Of a stretch of 64,000 nt of DNA, positions 15,830 to 25,093 are shown piece by piece (the stretch's first letter is position 1; the number at the start of each line of letters is the position of its first letter). Location of the stretch: NCBI RefSeq assembly GCF_013522705.1, contig NZ_JAAMRE010000028.1, forward strand, positions 1 to 64,000. Reading direction: 5' to 3'. The notes below the pieces were generated by a model. That model made no database searches. It was not told where the DNA came from and saw only the letters and a list, made by a program, of their open reading frames with translations. Source of the DNA: Pseudomonas lurida (lineage in GTDB: Bacteria; Pseudomonadota; Gammaproteobacteria; Pseudomonadales; Pseudomonadaceae). The position numbers were made by a program, and so were the translations under genes.

Positions 15830-17026
15830 TCAGTTCCAGGCGTGGCGCGCAGGCTTGACGCCGTTGAGCACGAAATTGCCGATCAGGTGGTATTTCCAGC
15901 GGGCCGGATCGTGCAGGGTGTGGGTGCGGGCGTTGCGCCAGAAGCGATCGAGGTTGTGCTTGCCCGTCACGGAGCGCGTACCGGCCAATTCGAAGAGTTT
16001 GCTGCTGGCGAGCAAGGCGGTTTCGGCCGACAGCACTTTGGCCTGGGCCACAACCAACGAGGCATTGGCGACGGTGTCTTCATTGGGTTGAGCAAGCGCC
16101 AGATCCACCGCCCGGCCTGCCTTGACGAGAATGGCTTCGGTGCCGTGCACACGCCACGCCAGGTCACCGATGGCGGCAATCGTGAAAGGGTCTTGCCAGC
16201 CGTGATCCTGCTGGCTGTCGATCCAGGGCCGCGCCTGACGTGCGTGGAGCTTGGCCTGCTCCAAAGCGCCTACGGCAATGCCGGTGTCGACGGCGGCCTG
16301 GATGATCTGCGAAATCGGGCCATTGGCCGTGGGTCGGTCGAACGCCAGGTGTGCGGGTATCACCGCGCTCAGGGGCACCGTTACGCCATCGAGGGTCACC
16401 CCGCCGCTGGCTGTGGTGCGCTGGCCGAAGCCGTCCCAGCTGTCGATCACACTCAGCCCTGGGGCGTCGCGCTCGACGAAGGCAATCAACGCCTGGCCAT
16501 GCTCGTTATTGCCAACGGTGGGCACCAGGTGGGCGAACAGCGCGCCGGTGCAGTAGAACTTTTCACCGTTGATCTGCGCACTGTCGCCTTCGATGCGGAT
16601 TTGCGTGTCGAAGATGCCGGCGTTCTTGCTCCTGGCCTCGGAGAACGCATTGCCGAAACGATAACCTTCGAGGACCTTGCCGAAGTAATAGCGCTTTTGT
16701 TCTTCGCTGGCGGTGTGCAGCAGCAGGTCCACCACACCGAGGTGGTTCTGCGGGATCTGCCCGAGGGACGGGTCGGCGGCGGAAATCAACTTGATCACCT
16801 CGGCCACCGTCACATAGGACACTTCTGCGCCCCCGTAGGCTTTGGGCACGGTGATGCCCCATAGGCCGCTGGCGGAAAACTCGTCGAGTTCGGCCACCGG
16901 CAAGCGACGTTCGCGATCGCGCTCACTGGCGCCAACGGCAAAGCGTTCGGCCAAGCGCGTAGCTACCTCGATGGCTTCGGCATCCGAGCGGATGATATGG
17001 GCAGGGTGTTGAGGGTGGGCTGACAT
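15830..17026 (-). CDS. sfnB: SfnB-family sulfur acquisition oxidoreductase (acyl-CoA dehydrogenase fold)
   Basis: This 398-residue flavoprotein of the acyl-CoA dehydrogenase superfamily shows the SfnB/DszC pattern. The N-terminal helical domain contains ASGLWGITVPKAYGGAEVSY, the middle beta domain GNAFSEARSKNAG and EKFYCTGALFAH, and the C-terminal helices LDRFWRNARTHTLHDPARWK. SfnB-type and DszC-type enzymes use reduced flavin and oxygen on sulfur compounds such as dimethylsulfone and are typically induced by sulfur starvation. It is the first gene of the operon running to 6855, and the promoter should lie in 17027-17180. The gene symbol reflects family membership; the true substrate is not shown. 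Confidence 0.82.
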   Translation of the reverse strand: MSAHPQHPAHIIRSDAEAIEVATRLAERFAVGASERDRERRLPVAELDEFSASGLWGITVPKAYGGAEVSYVTVAEVIKLISAADPSLGQIPQNHLGVVDLLLHTASEEQKRYYFGKVLEGYRFGNAFSEARSKNAGIFDTQIRIEGDSAQINGEKFYCTGALFAHLVPTVGNNEHGQALIAFVERDAPGLSVIDSWDGFGQRTTASGGVTLDGVTVPLSAVIPAHLAFDRPTANGPISQIIQAAVDTGIAVGALEQAKLHARQARPWIDSQQDHGWQDPFTIAAIGDLAWRVHGTEAILVKAGRAVDLALAQPNEDTVANASLVVAQAKVLSAETALLASSKLFELAGTRSVTGKHNLDRFWRNARTHTLHDPARWKYHLIGNFVLNGVKPARHAWN

Positions 17027-17180
17027 GGGCCGACTCCAGGCTCCGAGGGAATACGAGGAGGATTGCAGGAGTCGTGCCTGAATTTAATCGTCAATAAATT
17101 CAGCGGGTTGCGGGTTTATCAATGCCATATAGCGCGGTTCAAACCAGCAAAGTGTGCATCCGCTGTTGCCAGGCAAACAG

Positions 17181-17756
17181 TTAGATGACCACGTTGCGTA
17201 CAAAGCGCACGGCCACATCGCCGTCGTTGCGGTAGCCATGGGCAAGGCGGCTGGCGAACATAAAGAACTCACCGGCGGCCACGGGCTTTTGCTCGTCGCC
17301 CACCAGCAGGGTCAGGCAACCTTCGAACACAAACAGCTGCACGCTCCAGCCCTCCGGGTCGGGGTCCGGGCTGTAGCAATCACCTGGCTCCAGGCGCATC
17401 TCCCACAACTCGACTTCACGGCGGGCGGTGGCTTTGGCCAGCAGCACCGCCTTGCTGCCGGGAATCTCGCCGGCCCATGCCAGCTCGTTGATGCGGCTGT
17501 GGTCGGGCGCATCGGGCGCCTGGATCAAGTCGCTGAACGCCACATCCAGTGCTTCGGCGACGCGGTCGAGGGTGGACAGGCTGACGTTCTTCTCGCCGGC
17601 TTCGATGGCCACCAGCATGCGCCGGCTGACCCCGGACTTTTCTGAAAGCGCAGTCTGGCTGAGGTCGGCGGCGTGGCGCAGGCGACGAACGTTCTGGCTG
17701 ACGTGTTGCAGGACCGAAGCCCGCTGCGGATTTTCTTTGTGCACTATATTGCTCAA
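17181..17756 (-). CDS. XRE-family transcriptional regulator with C-terminal cupin domain
   Basis: A 191-residue regulator. A Cro/C1-type helix-turn-helix spans about residues 20-75 (LRHAADLSQTALSEKSGVSR, then RMLVAIEAGEKNVSLSTLDR). A small cupin barrel spans about 105-185 (LEPGDCYSPDPDPEGWSVQL and GEFFMFASRLAHGYRN) and probably binds a small ligand. It is divergent from the EamA permease gene, with an 81-base gap that contains the palindrome CAGTATACTG. XRE-cupin/EamA pairs are common in Pseudomonas, and the permease is the expected target. Its 3' end faces the start region of the sfnB operon, which shares no obvious control site. Confidence 0.88.
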   Translation of the reverse strand: MSNIVHKENPQRASVLQHVSQNVRRLRHAADLSQTALSEKSGVSRRMLVAIEAGEKNVSLSTLDRVAEALDVAFSDLIQAPDAPDHSRINELAWAGEIPGSKAVLLAKATARREVELWEMRLEPGDCYSPDPDPEGWSVQLFVFEGCLTLLVGDEQKPVAAGEFFMFASRLAHGYRNDGDVAVRFVRNVVI

Positions 17757-17770
17757 TGGGTGGGTGTGCG

Positions 17771-17780
17771 CAGTATACTG
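17771..17780. promoter_or_regulatory. Palindrome CAGTATACTG between divergent genes
   Basis: A perfect 10-base palindrome in the 81-base region between the XRE-cupin regulator and the EamA permease. Its position makes it a plausible operator for autoregulation and permease control. It also contains a TATACT that could serve as a -10 element. Confidence 0.4.
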
Positions 17781-17837
17781 CCCAGCGTGCGGCGCATTGT
17801 GCGGTCCGTGCCTTTCCTATGCAAGACCAGAGCCGCC

Positions 17838-18767
17838 ATGACCTTCTCGAACTCCCCGTCGCGTTTCCATCGTTTCAGCAAAGCCGAATGCATCCTGGTG
17901 TTTATCACCATGATCTGGGGCGGCACCTTCTTGCTGGTGCAGCACGCCATGAGCGTCAGCGGGCCGATGTTTTTCGTGGGCCTGCGTTTTGCGGCGGCGG
18001 CGCTCGTGGTGGGGTTCTTTTCCCTGCGCACCCTGCGCGACCTGAACGTGTTCGAATTGAAGGCCGGGGTGTTTATCGGCGTGGCCATCATGTTCGGCTA
18101 CGGCCTGCAGACCATCGGCCTGCAAACCATCCTCAGCAGCCAGTCGGCATTTATCACAGCGTTGTATGTGCCGTTCGTGCCGTTGCTGCAATGGCTGGTG
18201 CTGGGCCGTCGACCGGGCCTGATGCCAAGCCTGGGTATCATGCTGGCCTTTGCCGGGTTGATGCTGTTGACCGGCCCGGCGGGTGCATCGCTGAATTTCA
18301 GCGCCGGAGAGATCGCGACGTTGATCGGCGCCATCGCAATTGCCGCCGAAATCATCCTGATCAGTGCGTTCGCCGGGCAGGTGGATGTGCGCCGCGTCAC
18401 CGTGGTGCAATTGGCCACGGCGTCGCTGTTGTCATTCCTGATGGTGGTGCCGATGGGCGAGGCGCTGCCGGGGTTTTCATGGTTGCTGCTGTTCAGCGCG
18501 GTGGGCCTGGGCCTGACCAGTGCGGTCATCCAGGTGGCGATGAACTGGGCGCAGCAGAGCGTTTCGCCGACCCGGGCCACGTTGATCTATGCGGGCGAAC
18601 CGGTGTGGGCCGGCGTGGTCGGGCGGATCGCCGGCGAGCGCTTCCCGCCGATAGCGATGCTGGGGGCGGCGTTGATTGTGCTGGCGGTGATTGTGAGTGA
18701 AATGAAAAGGAACAGCTCGAACGTTGTCGACGCTAAGGCCGAAGTTGAACCGGAAAATCAGGGTTGA
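17838..18767 (+). CDS. EamA/DMT-family transporter
   Basis: A 309-residue inner-membrane protein with about ten hydrophobic segments arranged as two EamA repeats. The opening AECILVFITMIWGGTFLLVQ is the typical first helix of drug/metabolite transporters. The second repeat begins near residue 155 (IATLIGAIAIAAEIILISAF). I chose the ATG at 17838, where family similarity begins. It probably exports an amino acid or other small metabolite; the substrate is unknown. It is divergent from the XRE-cupin regulator, the likely controller. The C terminus is hydrophilic (VVDAKAEVEPENQG). Confidence 0.87.
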   Translation: MTFSNSPSRFHRFSKAECILVFITMIWGGTFLLVQHAMSVSGPMFFVGLRFAAAALVVGFFSLRTLRDLNVFELKAGVFIGVAIMFGYGLQTIGLQTILSSQSAFITALYVPFVPLLQWLVLGRRPGLMPSLGIMLAFAGLMLLTGPAGASLNFSAGEIATLIGAIAIAAEIILISAFAGQVDVRRVTVVQLATASLLSFLMVVPMGEALPGFSWLLLFSAVGLGLTSAVIQVAMNWAQQSVSPTRATLIYAGEPVWAGVVGRIAGERFPPIAMLGAALIVLAVIVSEMKRNSSNVVDAKAEVEPENQG

Positions 18768-18941
18768 TGGTTTAAGCTGTCAGCCACAAGCCGTAGAAAA
18801 TACGCGGCCGGCTGTTCTCTTGCAGCTTGCCGCTTGTAGCTGCCTTCTACTGCCTCTGTAGGATCCTGCCACATCTTGCCGTTTGGTGATCATGAAAGCG
18901 GCACGTATGATGCATCCCAAACTCCCGCAGATTAGAAGCCT

Positions 18942-21863
18942 ATGTCCTTGATAGTTCTACTGCTTCTGCCGTTCATCGGCAGCTGTCTGGCGGCCCTGCT
19001 GCCGCACAACGCGCGCAATACCGAATCCCTGCTGGCCGGGCTGGTGGCGCTGGTCGGCAGCGTTCAAGTCGCCCTGCTCTACCCCCAGATCGCCCACGGT
19101 GACGTGATCCATGAAGAATTCATGTGGCTGCCCAGCCTCGGGCTGAATTTCGTGCTGCGCATGGATGGCTTCGCCTGGCTGTTCTCGATGCTGGTGTTGG
19201 GCATCGGCACATTGGTGTCGCTGTATGCCCGCTACTACATGTCGCCGGACGACCCGGTGCCGCGCTTCTTCGCGTTTTTCCTGGCGTTCATGGGCGCCAT
19301 GCTGGGCCTGGTGATCTCCGGCAACTTGATCCAGATCGTGTTTTTCTGGGAACTGACCAGCCTGTTCTCGTTCCTGTTGATCGGCTACTGGCACCACCGC
19401 GCCGATGCGCGACGCGGCGCTTATATGGCGCTGATGGTCACCGGCGCAGGCGGTCTGTGCCTGCTGGCGGGCGTGATGCTGCTGGGGCATATCGTCGGCA
19501 GCTATGACCTGGACCAGGTGCTGGCGGCGGGCGAGCAGATTCGCGCGCATGCGCTGTACCCGGTGATGCTCGCCCTGGTGCTGATCGGCGCCTTGAGCAA
19601 AAGCGCGCAGTTCCCGTTTCACTTCTGGCTGCCCCACGCCATGGCGGCGCCGACACCGGTTTCCGCTTACCTGCATTCGGCAACGATGGTGAAGGCCGGC
19701 GTGTTCCTGCTGGCCCGTCTGTGGCCGTCGCTGTCCGGCAGCGAAGAATGGTTCTGGATCGTCGGCGGTGCCGGCGCCCTCACCCTCCTCCTCGGCGCTT
19801 ACTGCGCCATGTTTCAAAACGACCTCAAGGGCCTGCTGGCCTACTCCACCATCAGCCACCTTGGGCTGATCACCCTGCTGCTGGGGCTCAACAGCCCGCT
19901 GGCCGCCGTGGCCGCCGTGTTCCATATCCTCAATCACGCCACCTTCAAGGCCTCGCTGTTCATGGCCGCCGGCATCATTGACCACGAAAGCGGCACCCGT
20001 GATATCCGCAAGCTCAGTGGCCTGGTGCGTCTGATTCCGTTCACCGCGACCCTGGCGATGGTGGCCAGCGCGTCCATGGCCGGCGTGCCGTTGCTCAATG
20101 GGTTCCTGTCCAAAGAGATGTTCTTCGCCGAAACGGTGTTTATCTCAGCGACCCAATGGGTGGAATTCACCTTGCCGGTCATCGCCACCATCGCCGGCAC
20201 GTTCAGCGTGGCCTATGCGCTGCGCTTTACCGTGGATGTGTTCTTCGGGCCGCCGCCCGTCGACCTGCCCCATACCCCGCACGAACCACCGCGCTGGATG
20301 CGCGCGCCGGTGGAATTGCTGGTGTTTACCTGCCTGCTGGTGGGGATCTTTCCGGCCCAGGTGGTCGGCTCGATCCTCGCCGCCGCCGCATTGCCGGTGG
20401 TCGGCGGCGTGCTGCCCGAGTACAGCCTGGCGATCTGGCACGGCTGGAACGCGCCGATGATCATGAGCCTGGTGGCCATGTCCGGCGGTGTGGTGCTGTA
20501 CCTGATGCTGCGCAAGCAGCTCAAGCGCGGTCGTTTCAAGTACCCGCCGGTTATCAGTTATTTCAACGGCAAGCGCGGCTTCGAGCGCAGCCTGGTGATG
20601 ATGATGCGCGGCGTGCGCAAGGTCGAAAAACGCATCAGCACCAAGCGCCTGCAACCGCAGTTGTTCCTATTGGTCCTGGTGGCGCTGATCGGCGGCCTGA
20701 TCCCCATGCTTAACAGCGGCCTTAGCTGGGGCGACCGCCCGAAAATCCCTGGCTCCGTGGTGTTTGTGACTTTGTGGGTACTGGCGATCGCCTGTGCCCT
20801 GGGCGCCGCCTGGCAAGCCAAGTACCACCGGCTCGCCGCCCTGACCATGGTCAGCGTGTGCGGCCTGATGACTTGCATTACCTTCGTGTGGTTCTCGGCA
20901 CCCGACCTGGCGCTGACCCAACTGGTGGTGGAAGTGGTGACCACCGTGCTGATTCTCCTGGGCCTGCGCTGGCTGCCACGGCGGATCGAAGAGGTCTCGC
21001 CGCTGCCCAACACCTTGCGCAGAGCCAGGGTCCGCCGGGGCCGCGACTTCCTGCTGTCGAGCGTAGTGGGCGGCGGCATGGCGTTGCTGTCCTACGCAAT
21101 GCTGACCCGCCAGACCCCCAACGATATCTCCTCGTTCTACCTCAGCCGCGCCCTGCCCGAAGGCGGCGGCAGCAATGTGGTGAACGTGATGCTGGTCGAC
21201 TTCCGAGGCTTCGATACCCTCGGCGAAATCACCGTGCTCGGCGCCGTGGCGCTGACGGTCTACGCCCTGCTGCGGCGTTTCCGCCCGTCCAAGGAAAGCA
21301 TGGAGCTGCCGCCGCAACAGCGGCAGTTGGCGCCGGACGTGGCCACCGACCTGGTCAACCCGCGCCAGGCCAGCGACACCGCCCTGGGCTTTATGATGGT
21401 GCCGGCGGTGCTGGTGCGCCTGCTGCTGCCGATCGCCCTGGTCGTGTCGTTCTACCTGTTCATGCGCGGCCACAACCAACCGGGCGGCGGCTTTGTCGCG
21501 GGCCTGGTGATGTCGGTGGCGTTTATCCTGCAATACATGGTCGCCGGAACCCAGTGGGTCGAGGCGCAGATGAGCCTGCGGCCGATGCGCTGGATGGGCT
21601 TCGGCCTCTTCGCGGCCACCCTTACCGGGCTGGGTGCGCTGTTCTTCGGCTACCCGTTCCTCACCACTCACACTTTGCACCTGAGCGTGCCGGTGCTGGG
21701 CGATATCCATATCGCCAGCGCGTTGTTCTTCGATGTGGGCGTGTACGCCATGGTGGTCGGCTCGACCCTGTTGATGCTCACCGCCCTCGGACACCAGTCG
21801 GTGCGCGCGCATAAACCGAGCAACCAGCCCAAAGTAGTCGTCACAACCGAAGGAGCCGCCTGA
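18942..21863 (+). CDS. mnhA: Mrp-type Na+/H+ antiporter subunit A (fused A+B)
   Basis: A 973-residue polytopic membrane protein. The first 600 or so residues are the NuoL-like MrpA core, with NLIQIVFFWELTSLFSFLLI, KSAQFPFHFWLPHAMAAPTP and NDLKGLLAYSTISHLGLI, including the conserved Glu and Lys of proton-translocating helices. A carboxy-terminal MrpB-like domain starts near residue 800 (MMVPAVLVRLLLPIALVVSF, then RGHNQPGGGFVAGL). No separate mnhB gene follows, in line with the fused PhaAB/ShaAB form of Pseudomonas. It is the first gene of a tightly overlapping six-gene operon for sodium/alkali and pH homeostasis, and its stop shares one base with the next ATG. Confidence 0.92.
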   Translation: MSLIVLLLLPFIGSCLAALLPHNARNTESLLAGLVALVGSVQVALLYPQIAHGDVIHEEFMWLPSLGLNFVLRMDGFAWLFSMLVLGIGTLVSLYARYYMSPDDPVPRFFAFFLAFMGAMLGLVISGNLIQIVFFWELTSLFSFLLIGYWHHRADARRGAYMALMVTGAGGLCLLAGVMLLGHIVGSYDLDQVLAAGEQIRAHALYPVMLALVLIGALSKSAQFPFHFWLPHAMAAPTPVSAYLHSATMVKAGVFLLARLWPSLSGSEEWFWIVGGAGALTLLLGAYCAMFQNDLKGLLAYSTISHLGLITLLLGLNSPLAAVAAVFHILNHATFKASLFMAAGIIDHESGTRDIRKLSGLVRLIPFTATLAMVASASMAGVPLLNGFLSKEMFFAETVFISATQWVEFTLPVIATIAGTFSVAYALRFTVDVFFGPPPVDLPHTPHEPPRWMRAPVELLVFTCLLVGIFPAQVVGSILAAAALPVVGGVLPEYSLAIWHGWNAPMIMSLVAMSGGVVLYLMLRKQLKRGRFKYPPVISYFNGKRGFERSLVMMMRGVRKVEKRISTKRLQPQLFLLVLVALIGGLIPMLNSGLSWGDRPKIPGSVVFVTLWVLAIACALGAAWQAKYHRLAALTMVSVCGLMTCITFVWFSAPDLALTQLVVEVVTTVLILLGLRWLPRRIEEVSPLPNTLRRARVRRGRDFLLSSVVGGGMALLSYAMLTRQTPNDISSFYLSRALPEGGGSNVVNVMLVDFRGFDTLGEITVLGAVALTVYALLRRFRPSKESMELPPQQRQLAPDVATDLVNPRQASDTALGFMMVPAVLVRLLLPIALVVSFYLFMRGHNQPGGGFVAGLVMSVAFILQYMVAGTQWVEAQMSLRPMRWMGFGLFAATLTGLGALFFGYPFLTTHTLHLSVPVLGDIHIASALFFDVGVYAMVVGSTLLMLTALGHQSVRAHKPSNQPKVVVTTEGAA

Positions 21864-22207
21864 TGGAAGAAGTCATCGCAATGGCCATTGGGGTCCTGGC
21901 GGCCTCGGGCGTGTGGTTGATCCTGCGCCCACGGACTTTCCAGGTGGTGATGGGCCTGTGCCTGCTGTCCTATGGGGTCAACCTGTTCATTTTCAGCATG
22001 GGCAGCCTGTTTATCGGCAAGGAGCCGATCATCAAGGACGGCGTGCCGCAGGACCTGCTGCACTACACCGATCCGCTGCCGCAGGCCCTGGTGCTGACCG
22101 CCATCGTGATCAGCTTCGCCATGACCGCGCTGTTTCTGGTGGTGCTGCTGGCGTCGCGGGGCCTGACCGGCACCGACCATGTGGACGGCCGGGAGCCCAA
22201 GGAATGA
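21863..22207 (+). CDS. mnhC: Mrp antiporter subunit C
   Basis: A 114-residue NuoK-like membrane subunit with three hydrophobic helices (about 3-23, 29-52, 72-100). The motif GLCLLSYGVNLFIFSMG is the MrpC/NuoK hallmark. The ATG overlaps the mnhA stop (TGATG) and the gene overlaps mnhD by 4 bases. It is part of the multisubunit Na+/H+ antiporter complex. Confidence 0.92.
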   Translation: MEEVIAMAIGVLAASGVWLILRPRTFQVVMGLCLLSYGVNLFIFSMGSLFIGKEPIIKDGVPQDLLHYTDPLPQALVLTAIVISFAMTALFLVVLLASRGLTGTDHVDGREPKE

Positions 22208-23886
22208 CGTGGGTGAACCAACTGATCGTCGCGCCGATCCTGCTGCCGCTGCTGACCGCAGCCCTGATGCTGATGCTCAGCGAGAAACGTCGGCCGCTCA
22301 AGGCGCGTATCAACCTGTTCTCCAGCGTGCTCGGCCTCGCCACGGCGATCCTGCTGCTGTACTGGACGCAGCAAGGCGGCCCCGGCTCGATCGGCGTCTA
22401 CCTGCCGGGCAACTGGCAAGTGCCGTTCGGCATTGTGCTGGTGGTGGATCAACTCTCGGCGCTGATGCTGGTGCTCACCGGGATCATCGGCGTCAGTGCG
22501 CTGCTGTTCGCCATGGCCCGCTGGGACCGCGCCGGTACGAGTTTCCATGCGCTGTTCCAGATCCAGATGATGGGCCTGTACGGCGCGTTCCTCACCGCTG
22601 ACCTGTTCAATCTGTTCGTATTCTTCGAGGTGCTGCTGGCGGCGTCCTACGGTTTGATGCTGCACGGCTCCGGCCGCGCGCGGGTGTCGTCGGGGCTGCA
22701 TTACATCGCGATCAACCTGCTGGCGTCGTCGCTGTTCCTGATTGGCGCGGCGATGATCTACGGCGTCACCGGCACGCTGAATTTCGCTGACCTGGCGCTG
22801 AAAATCCCACTGGTGCCCGAAGCCGATCGTGGCCTGCTGCACGCTGGCGCGGCGATCCTCGCCACCGCGTTCCTGGCCAAGGCCGGCATGTGGCCGCTGA
22901 ACTTCTGGCTGGCCCCCGCCTACTCCTCGGCCAGTGCGCCGGTGGCGGCGATGTTCGCGATCATGACCAAGGTCGGCGTGTACACCGTGCTGCGCCTGTG
23001 GACCCTGCTGTTCTCCGGCCAGGCCGGCGCGTCGGCGTTGTTCGGCGGCGACTGGCTGGTGTACGGCGGCATGGCCACGATCGTCTGCGCGGCGCTGGCG
23101 ATGGTGGCGGCGCAGCGGCTGGAGCGCATGGCGAGCCTGAGCATCCTGGTCTCGGCCGGGATCCTGCTATCGGCGGTAGGCTTCGCCCAACCGAGCCTGA
23201 CCGCTGGCGCGTTGTTCTATCTGGTCAGCTCCACCCTGGCCTTGAGTGCCCTGTTCCTGTTGGCCGAACTGATCGAGCGTTCGCGCTCGGCCAACGACCT
23301 GCCGCTGGATGAAGAGATCGACGCCTTGCCCAAAGCCATGGAGTCCCTGCACCCTCGGCCCGGCGTGAACCTGGACGACGAGCAGAAAGCCGTGATCGGC
23401 CAGGTGATCCCCTGGACCATGGCCTTCCTCGGCTTGAGCTTTGTGGCCTGCGCGCTGCTGATTATTGGCATGCCGCCGCTGTCCGGGTTTATCGGCAAGC
23501 TCAGCCTGTTGAGCGCACTGGTCAACCCGTTGGGCCTCGGTGCCAGCGCCGACGCGCCGATCCGGCCCGCCGCGTGGGGCCTGGTGGTGCTGTTGATCCT
23601 GTCCGGCCTGGCCTCGCTGATCGCGTTTGCGCGTATGGGCATCCAGCGCTTCTGGACCCCGGAAGAACGCCCGTCGCCACTGCTGCGTCGCTATGAATGC
23701 CTGCCGATCTTCTTCTTACTGGGGCTGAGCATCGCGCTGACCTTCAAGGCAGAACCGCTGATGCGCTACACCCAGGCCACCGCCCAGAGCCTGAACAATC
23801 CGGAGAACTACGTCATGGCGGTGATGGCGACCCGCCCGGTGCCAAGCCCCGAAGCCAAGACCGCCGCGCTGGAGGTGCAACCATGA
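22204..23886 (+). CDS. mnhD: Mrp antiporter subunit D
   Basis: A 560-residue NuoN/NuoM-like membrane subunit. The start ATG 22204 overlaps the mnhC stop by 4 bases; the open frame extends further upstream only as out-of-frame readthrough of mnhC. Hallmarks are DLFNLFVFFEVLLAASYGLM and AFLAKAGMWPLNFWLAPAYS, containing the conserved Glu and Lys used for proton movement. A hydrophilic loop of about 35 residues near 365-400 (ERSRSANDLPLDEEIDALPK) is longer than in many homologs. It works with MnhA in the antiporter. Confidence 0.92.
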   Translation: MTWVNQLIVAPILLPLLTAALMLMLSEKRRPLKARINLFSSVLGLATAILLLYWTQQGGPGSIGVYLPGNWQVPFGIVLVVDQLSALMLVLTGIIGVSALLFAMARWDRAGTSFHALFQIQMMGLYGAFLTADLFNLFVFFEVLLAASYGLMLHGSGRARVSSGLHYIAINLLASSLFLIGAAMIYGVTGTLNFADLALKIPLVPEADRGLLHAGAAILATAFLAKAGMWPLNFWLAPAYSSASAPVAAMFAIMTKVGVYTVLRLWTLLFSGQAGASALFGGDWLVYGGMATIVCAALAMVAAQRLERMASLSILVSAGILLSAVGFAQPSLTAGALFYLVSSTLALSALFLLAELIERSRSANDLPLDEEIDALPKAMESLHPRPGVNLDDEQKAVIGQVIPWTMAFLGLSFVACALLIIGMPPLSGFIGKLSLLSALVNPLGLGASADAPIRPAAWGLVVLLILSGLASLIAFARMGIQRFWTPEERPSPLLRRYECLPIFFLLGLSIALTFKAEPLMRYTQATAQSLNNPENYVMAVMATRPVPSPEAKTAALEVQP

Positions 23887-24371
23887 ACCGCCTGTTCCCT
23901 GCCCCGTGGTTGTCACTGGCATTGTGGGTGTTGTGGCTGGTGCTCAACCTCTCGGTCAGCCCCGGCAACCTGTTGCTGGGCGCAGCGCTGGGCCTTCTTG
24001 CCCCCCTGCTGATGGCGCCGCTGCGCCCACTGCCGATCCGCATCCGCCGCCCCGGTGTGATCATTCGCCTGTTCTTTCTGGTCGGCCGCGACGTGATCGT
24101 GTCCAACCTGCAAGTTGCCTGGGGTGTGCTGGTCTGCGGCTCACGCCCGCCGCGTTCGCGCTTTATCAAGATCCCCCTGGACCTGCGCGACGCCAACGGC
24201 CTGGCGGCGTTGTCGATGATCACTACCGTGGTGCCCGGCACCATCTGGTCGGAACTGGCGCTGGACCGCAGCATCCTGCTGTTGCACGTATTTGACCTGG
24301 AGGATGAAGCGTCCTTCATCGAACATTTCAAAAGCGCCTACGAACGGCCCCTGATGGAGATCTTCGAATGA
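23883..24371 (+). CDS. mnhE: Mrp antiporter subunit E
   Basis: A 162-residue subunit with two N-terminal hydrophobic helices, then the conserved soluble region (SRFIKIPLDLRDANGLAALS, then MITTVVPGTIWSEL) diagnostic for MrpE. The start at 23883 overlaps mnhD by 4 bases, and the 3' end overlaps mnhF by 4 bases. Confidence 0.92.
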   Translation: MNRLFPAPWLSLALWVLWLVLNLSVSPGNLLLGAALGLLAPLLMAPLRPLPIRIRRPGVIIRLFFLVGRDVIVSNLQVAWGVLVCGSRPPRSRFIKIPLDLRDANGLAALSMITTVVPGTIWSELALDRSILLLHVFDLEDEASFIEHFKSAYERPLMEIFE

Positions 24372-24646
24372 GCGCCCTGCTCTCCAATGCAATCCTGTTC
24401 AGCCTGTTTCTGTTCTCGCTGGCCATGGTGCTGACCCTGGTGCGCCTGTTCAAAGGCCCGTCGGCTCAGGACCGGGTACTGGCGCTGGACTACCTGTACA
24501 TCCTGGCGATGCTGATGATGCTGGTGTTGGGCATTCGTTATGCCAGTGACACCTACTTTGAAGCGGCGTTGCTGATCGCCCTGTTCGGCTTCGTCGGCTC
24601 GTTCGCCTTGGCAAAATTCCTGCTGCGTGGGGAGGTGATTGAATGA
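24368..24646 (+). CDS. mnhF: Mrp antiporter subunit F
   Basis: A 92-residue membrane subunit with three hydrophobic helices. The motif RLFKGPSAQDRVLALDYLYI is the MrpF hallmark, including the conserved Asp of the ion path. It overlaps mnhE and mnhG by 4 bases each. Confidence 0.92.
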   Translation: MSALLSNAILFSLFLFSLAMVLTLVRLFKGPSAQDRVLALDYLYILAMLMMLVLGIRYASDTYFEAALLIALFGFVGSFALAKFLLRGEVIE

Positions 24647-24981
24647 TGCCGTTGTGGATGGAAATCGTCGTCGCGGTCCTGCTGGTATTGAGCAGCGTGT
24701 TCGCACTGATCGGCGCGATTGGCTTGCTGCGCATGAAAGACTTCTTCCAGCGCATGCACCCGCCGGCGCTGGCCTCGACGCTTGGCGCGTGGTGTGTTGC
24801 ATTGGCGTCGATTATCTACTTTTCGGTGCTCAAGTCCGGGCCGGTGTTGCACGGGTGGCTGATACCGATTTTGCTGTCGATCACGGTGCCGGTGACCACC
24901 CTGCTACTGGCGCGAACGGCCCTGTTCCGCAAGCGCATGGCAGGTGACGACGTACCCGCCGAAGTCAGCAGCCGCCGCTGA
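24643..24981 (+). CDS. mnhG: Mrp antiporter subunit G
   Basis: A 112-residue membrane subunit with three hydrophobic helices. The motif IGLLRMKDFFQRMHPPALAS matches the MrpG signature (G-L-x-R-x-x-D-x-x-x-R-x-H). It is the last gene of the antiporter operon and is followed at 25004 by a strong REP palindrome that may stabilise or end the transcript. Confidence 0.92.
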   Translation: MMPLWMEIVVAVLLVLSSVFALIGAIGLLRMKDFFQRMHPPALASTLGAWCVALASIIYFSVLKSGPVLHGWLIPILLSITVPVTTLLLARTALFRKRMAGDDVPAEVSSRR

Positions 24982-25003
24982 TTCATCAAGCGAACACCGT
25001 ACA

Positions 25004-25037
25004 AAGTGTGGGAGCGGGCTTGCTCGCTCCCACACTT
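25004..25037. repeat. REP palindrome after the mrp operon
   Basis: AAGTGTGGGAGCG and CGCTCCCACACTT form a nearly perfect inverted repeat around GGCTTGCT. It is a single REP of the GTGGGAGCGGGCTTGCTCGC type in the 112-base gap before the HxlR gene. Confidence 0.85.
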
Positions 25038-25093
25038 GGATTGATGCCTGGCAAGAAGTCGGGTTTTCACGGCCAACTTCCAGGAATCGCACA

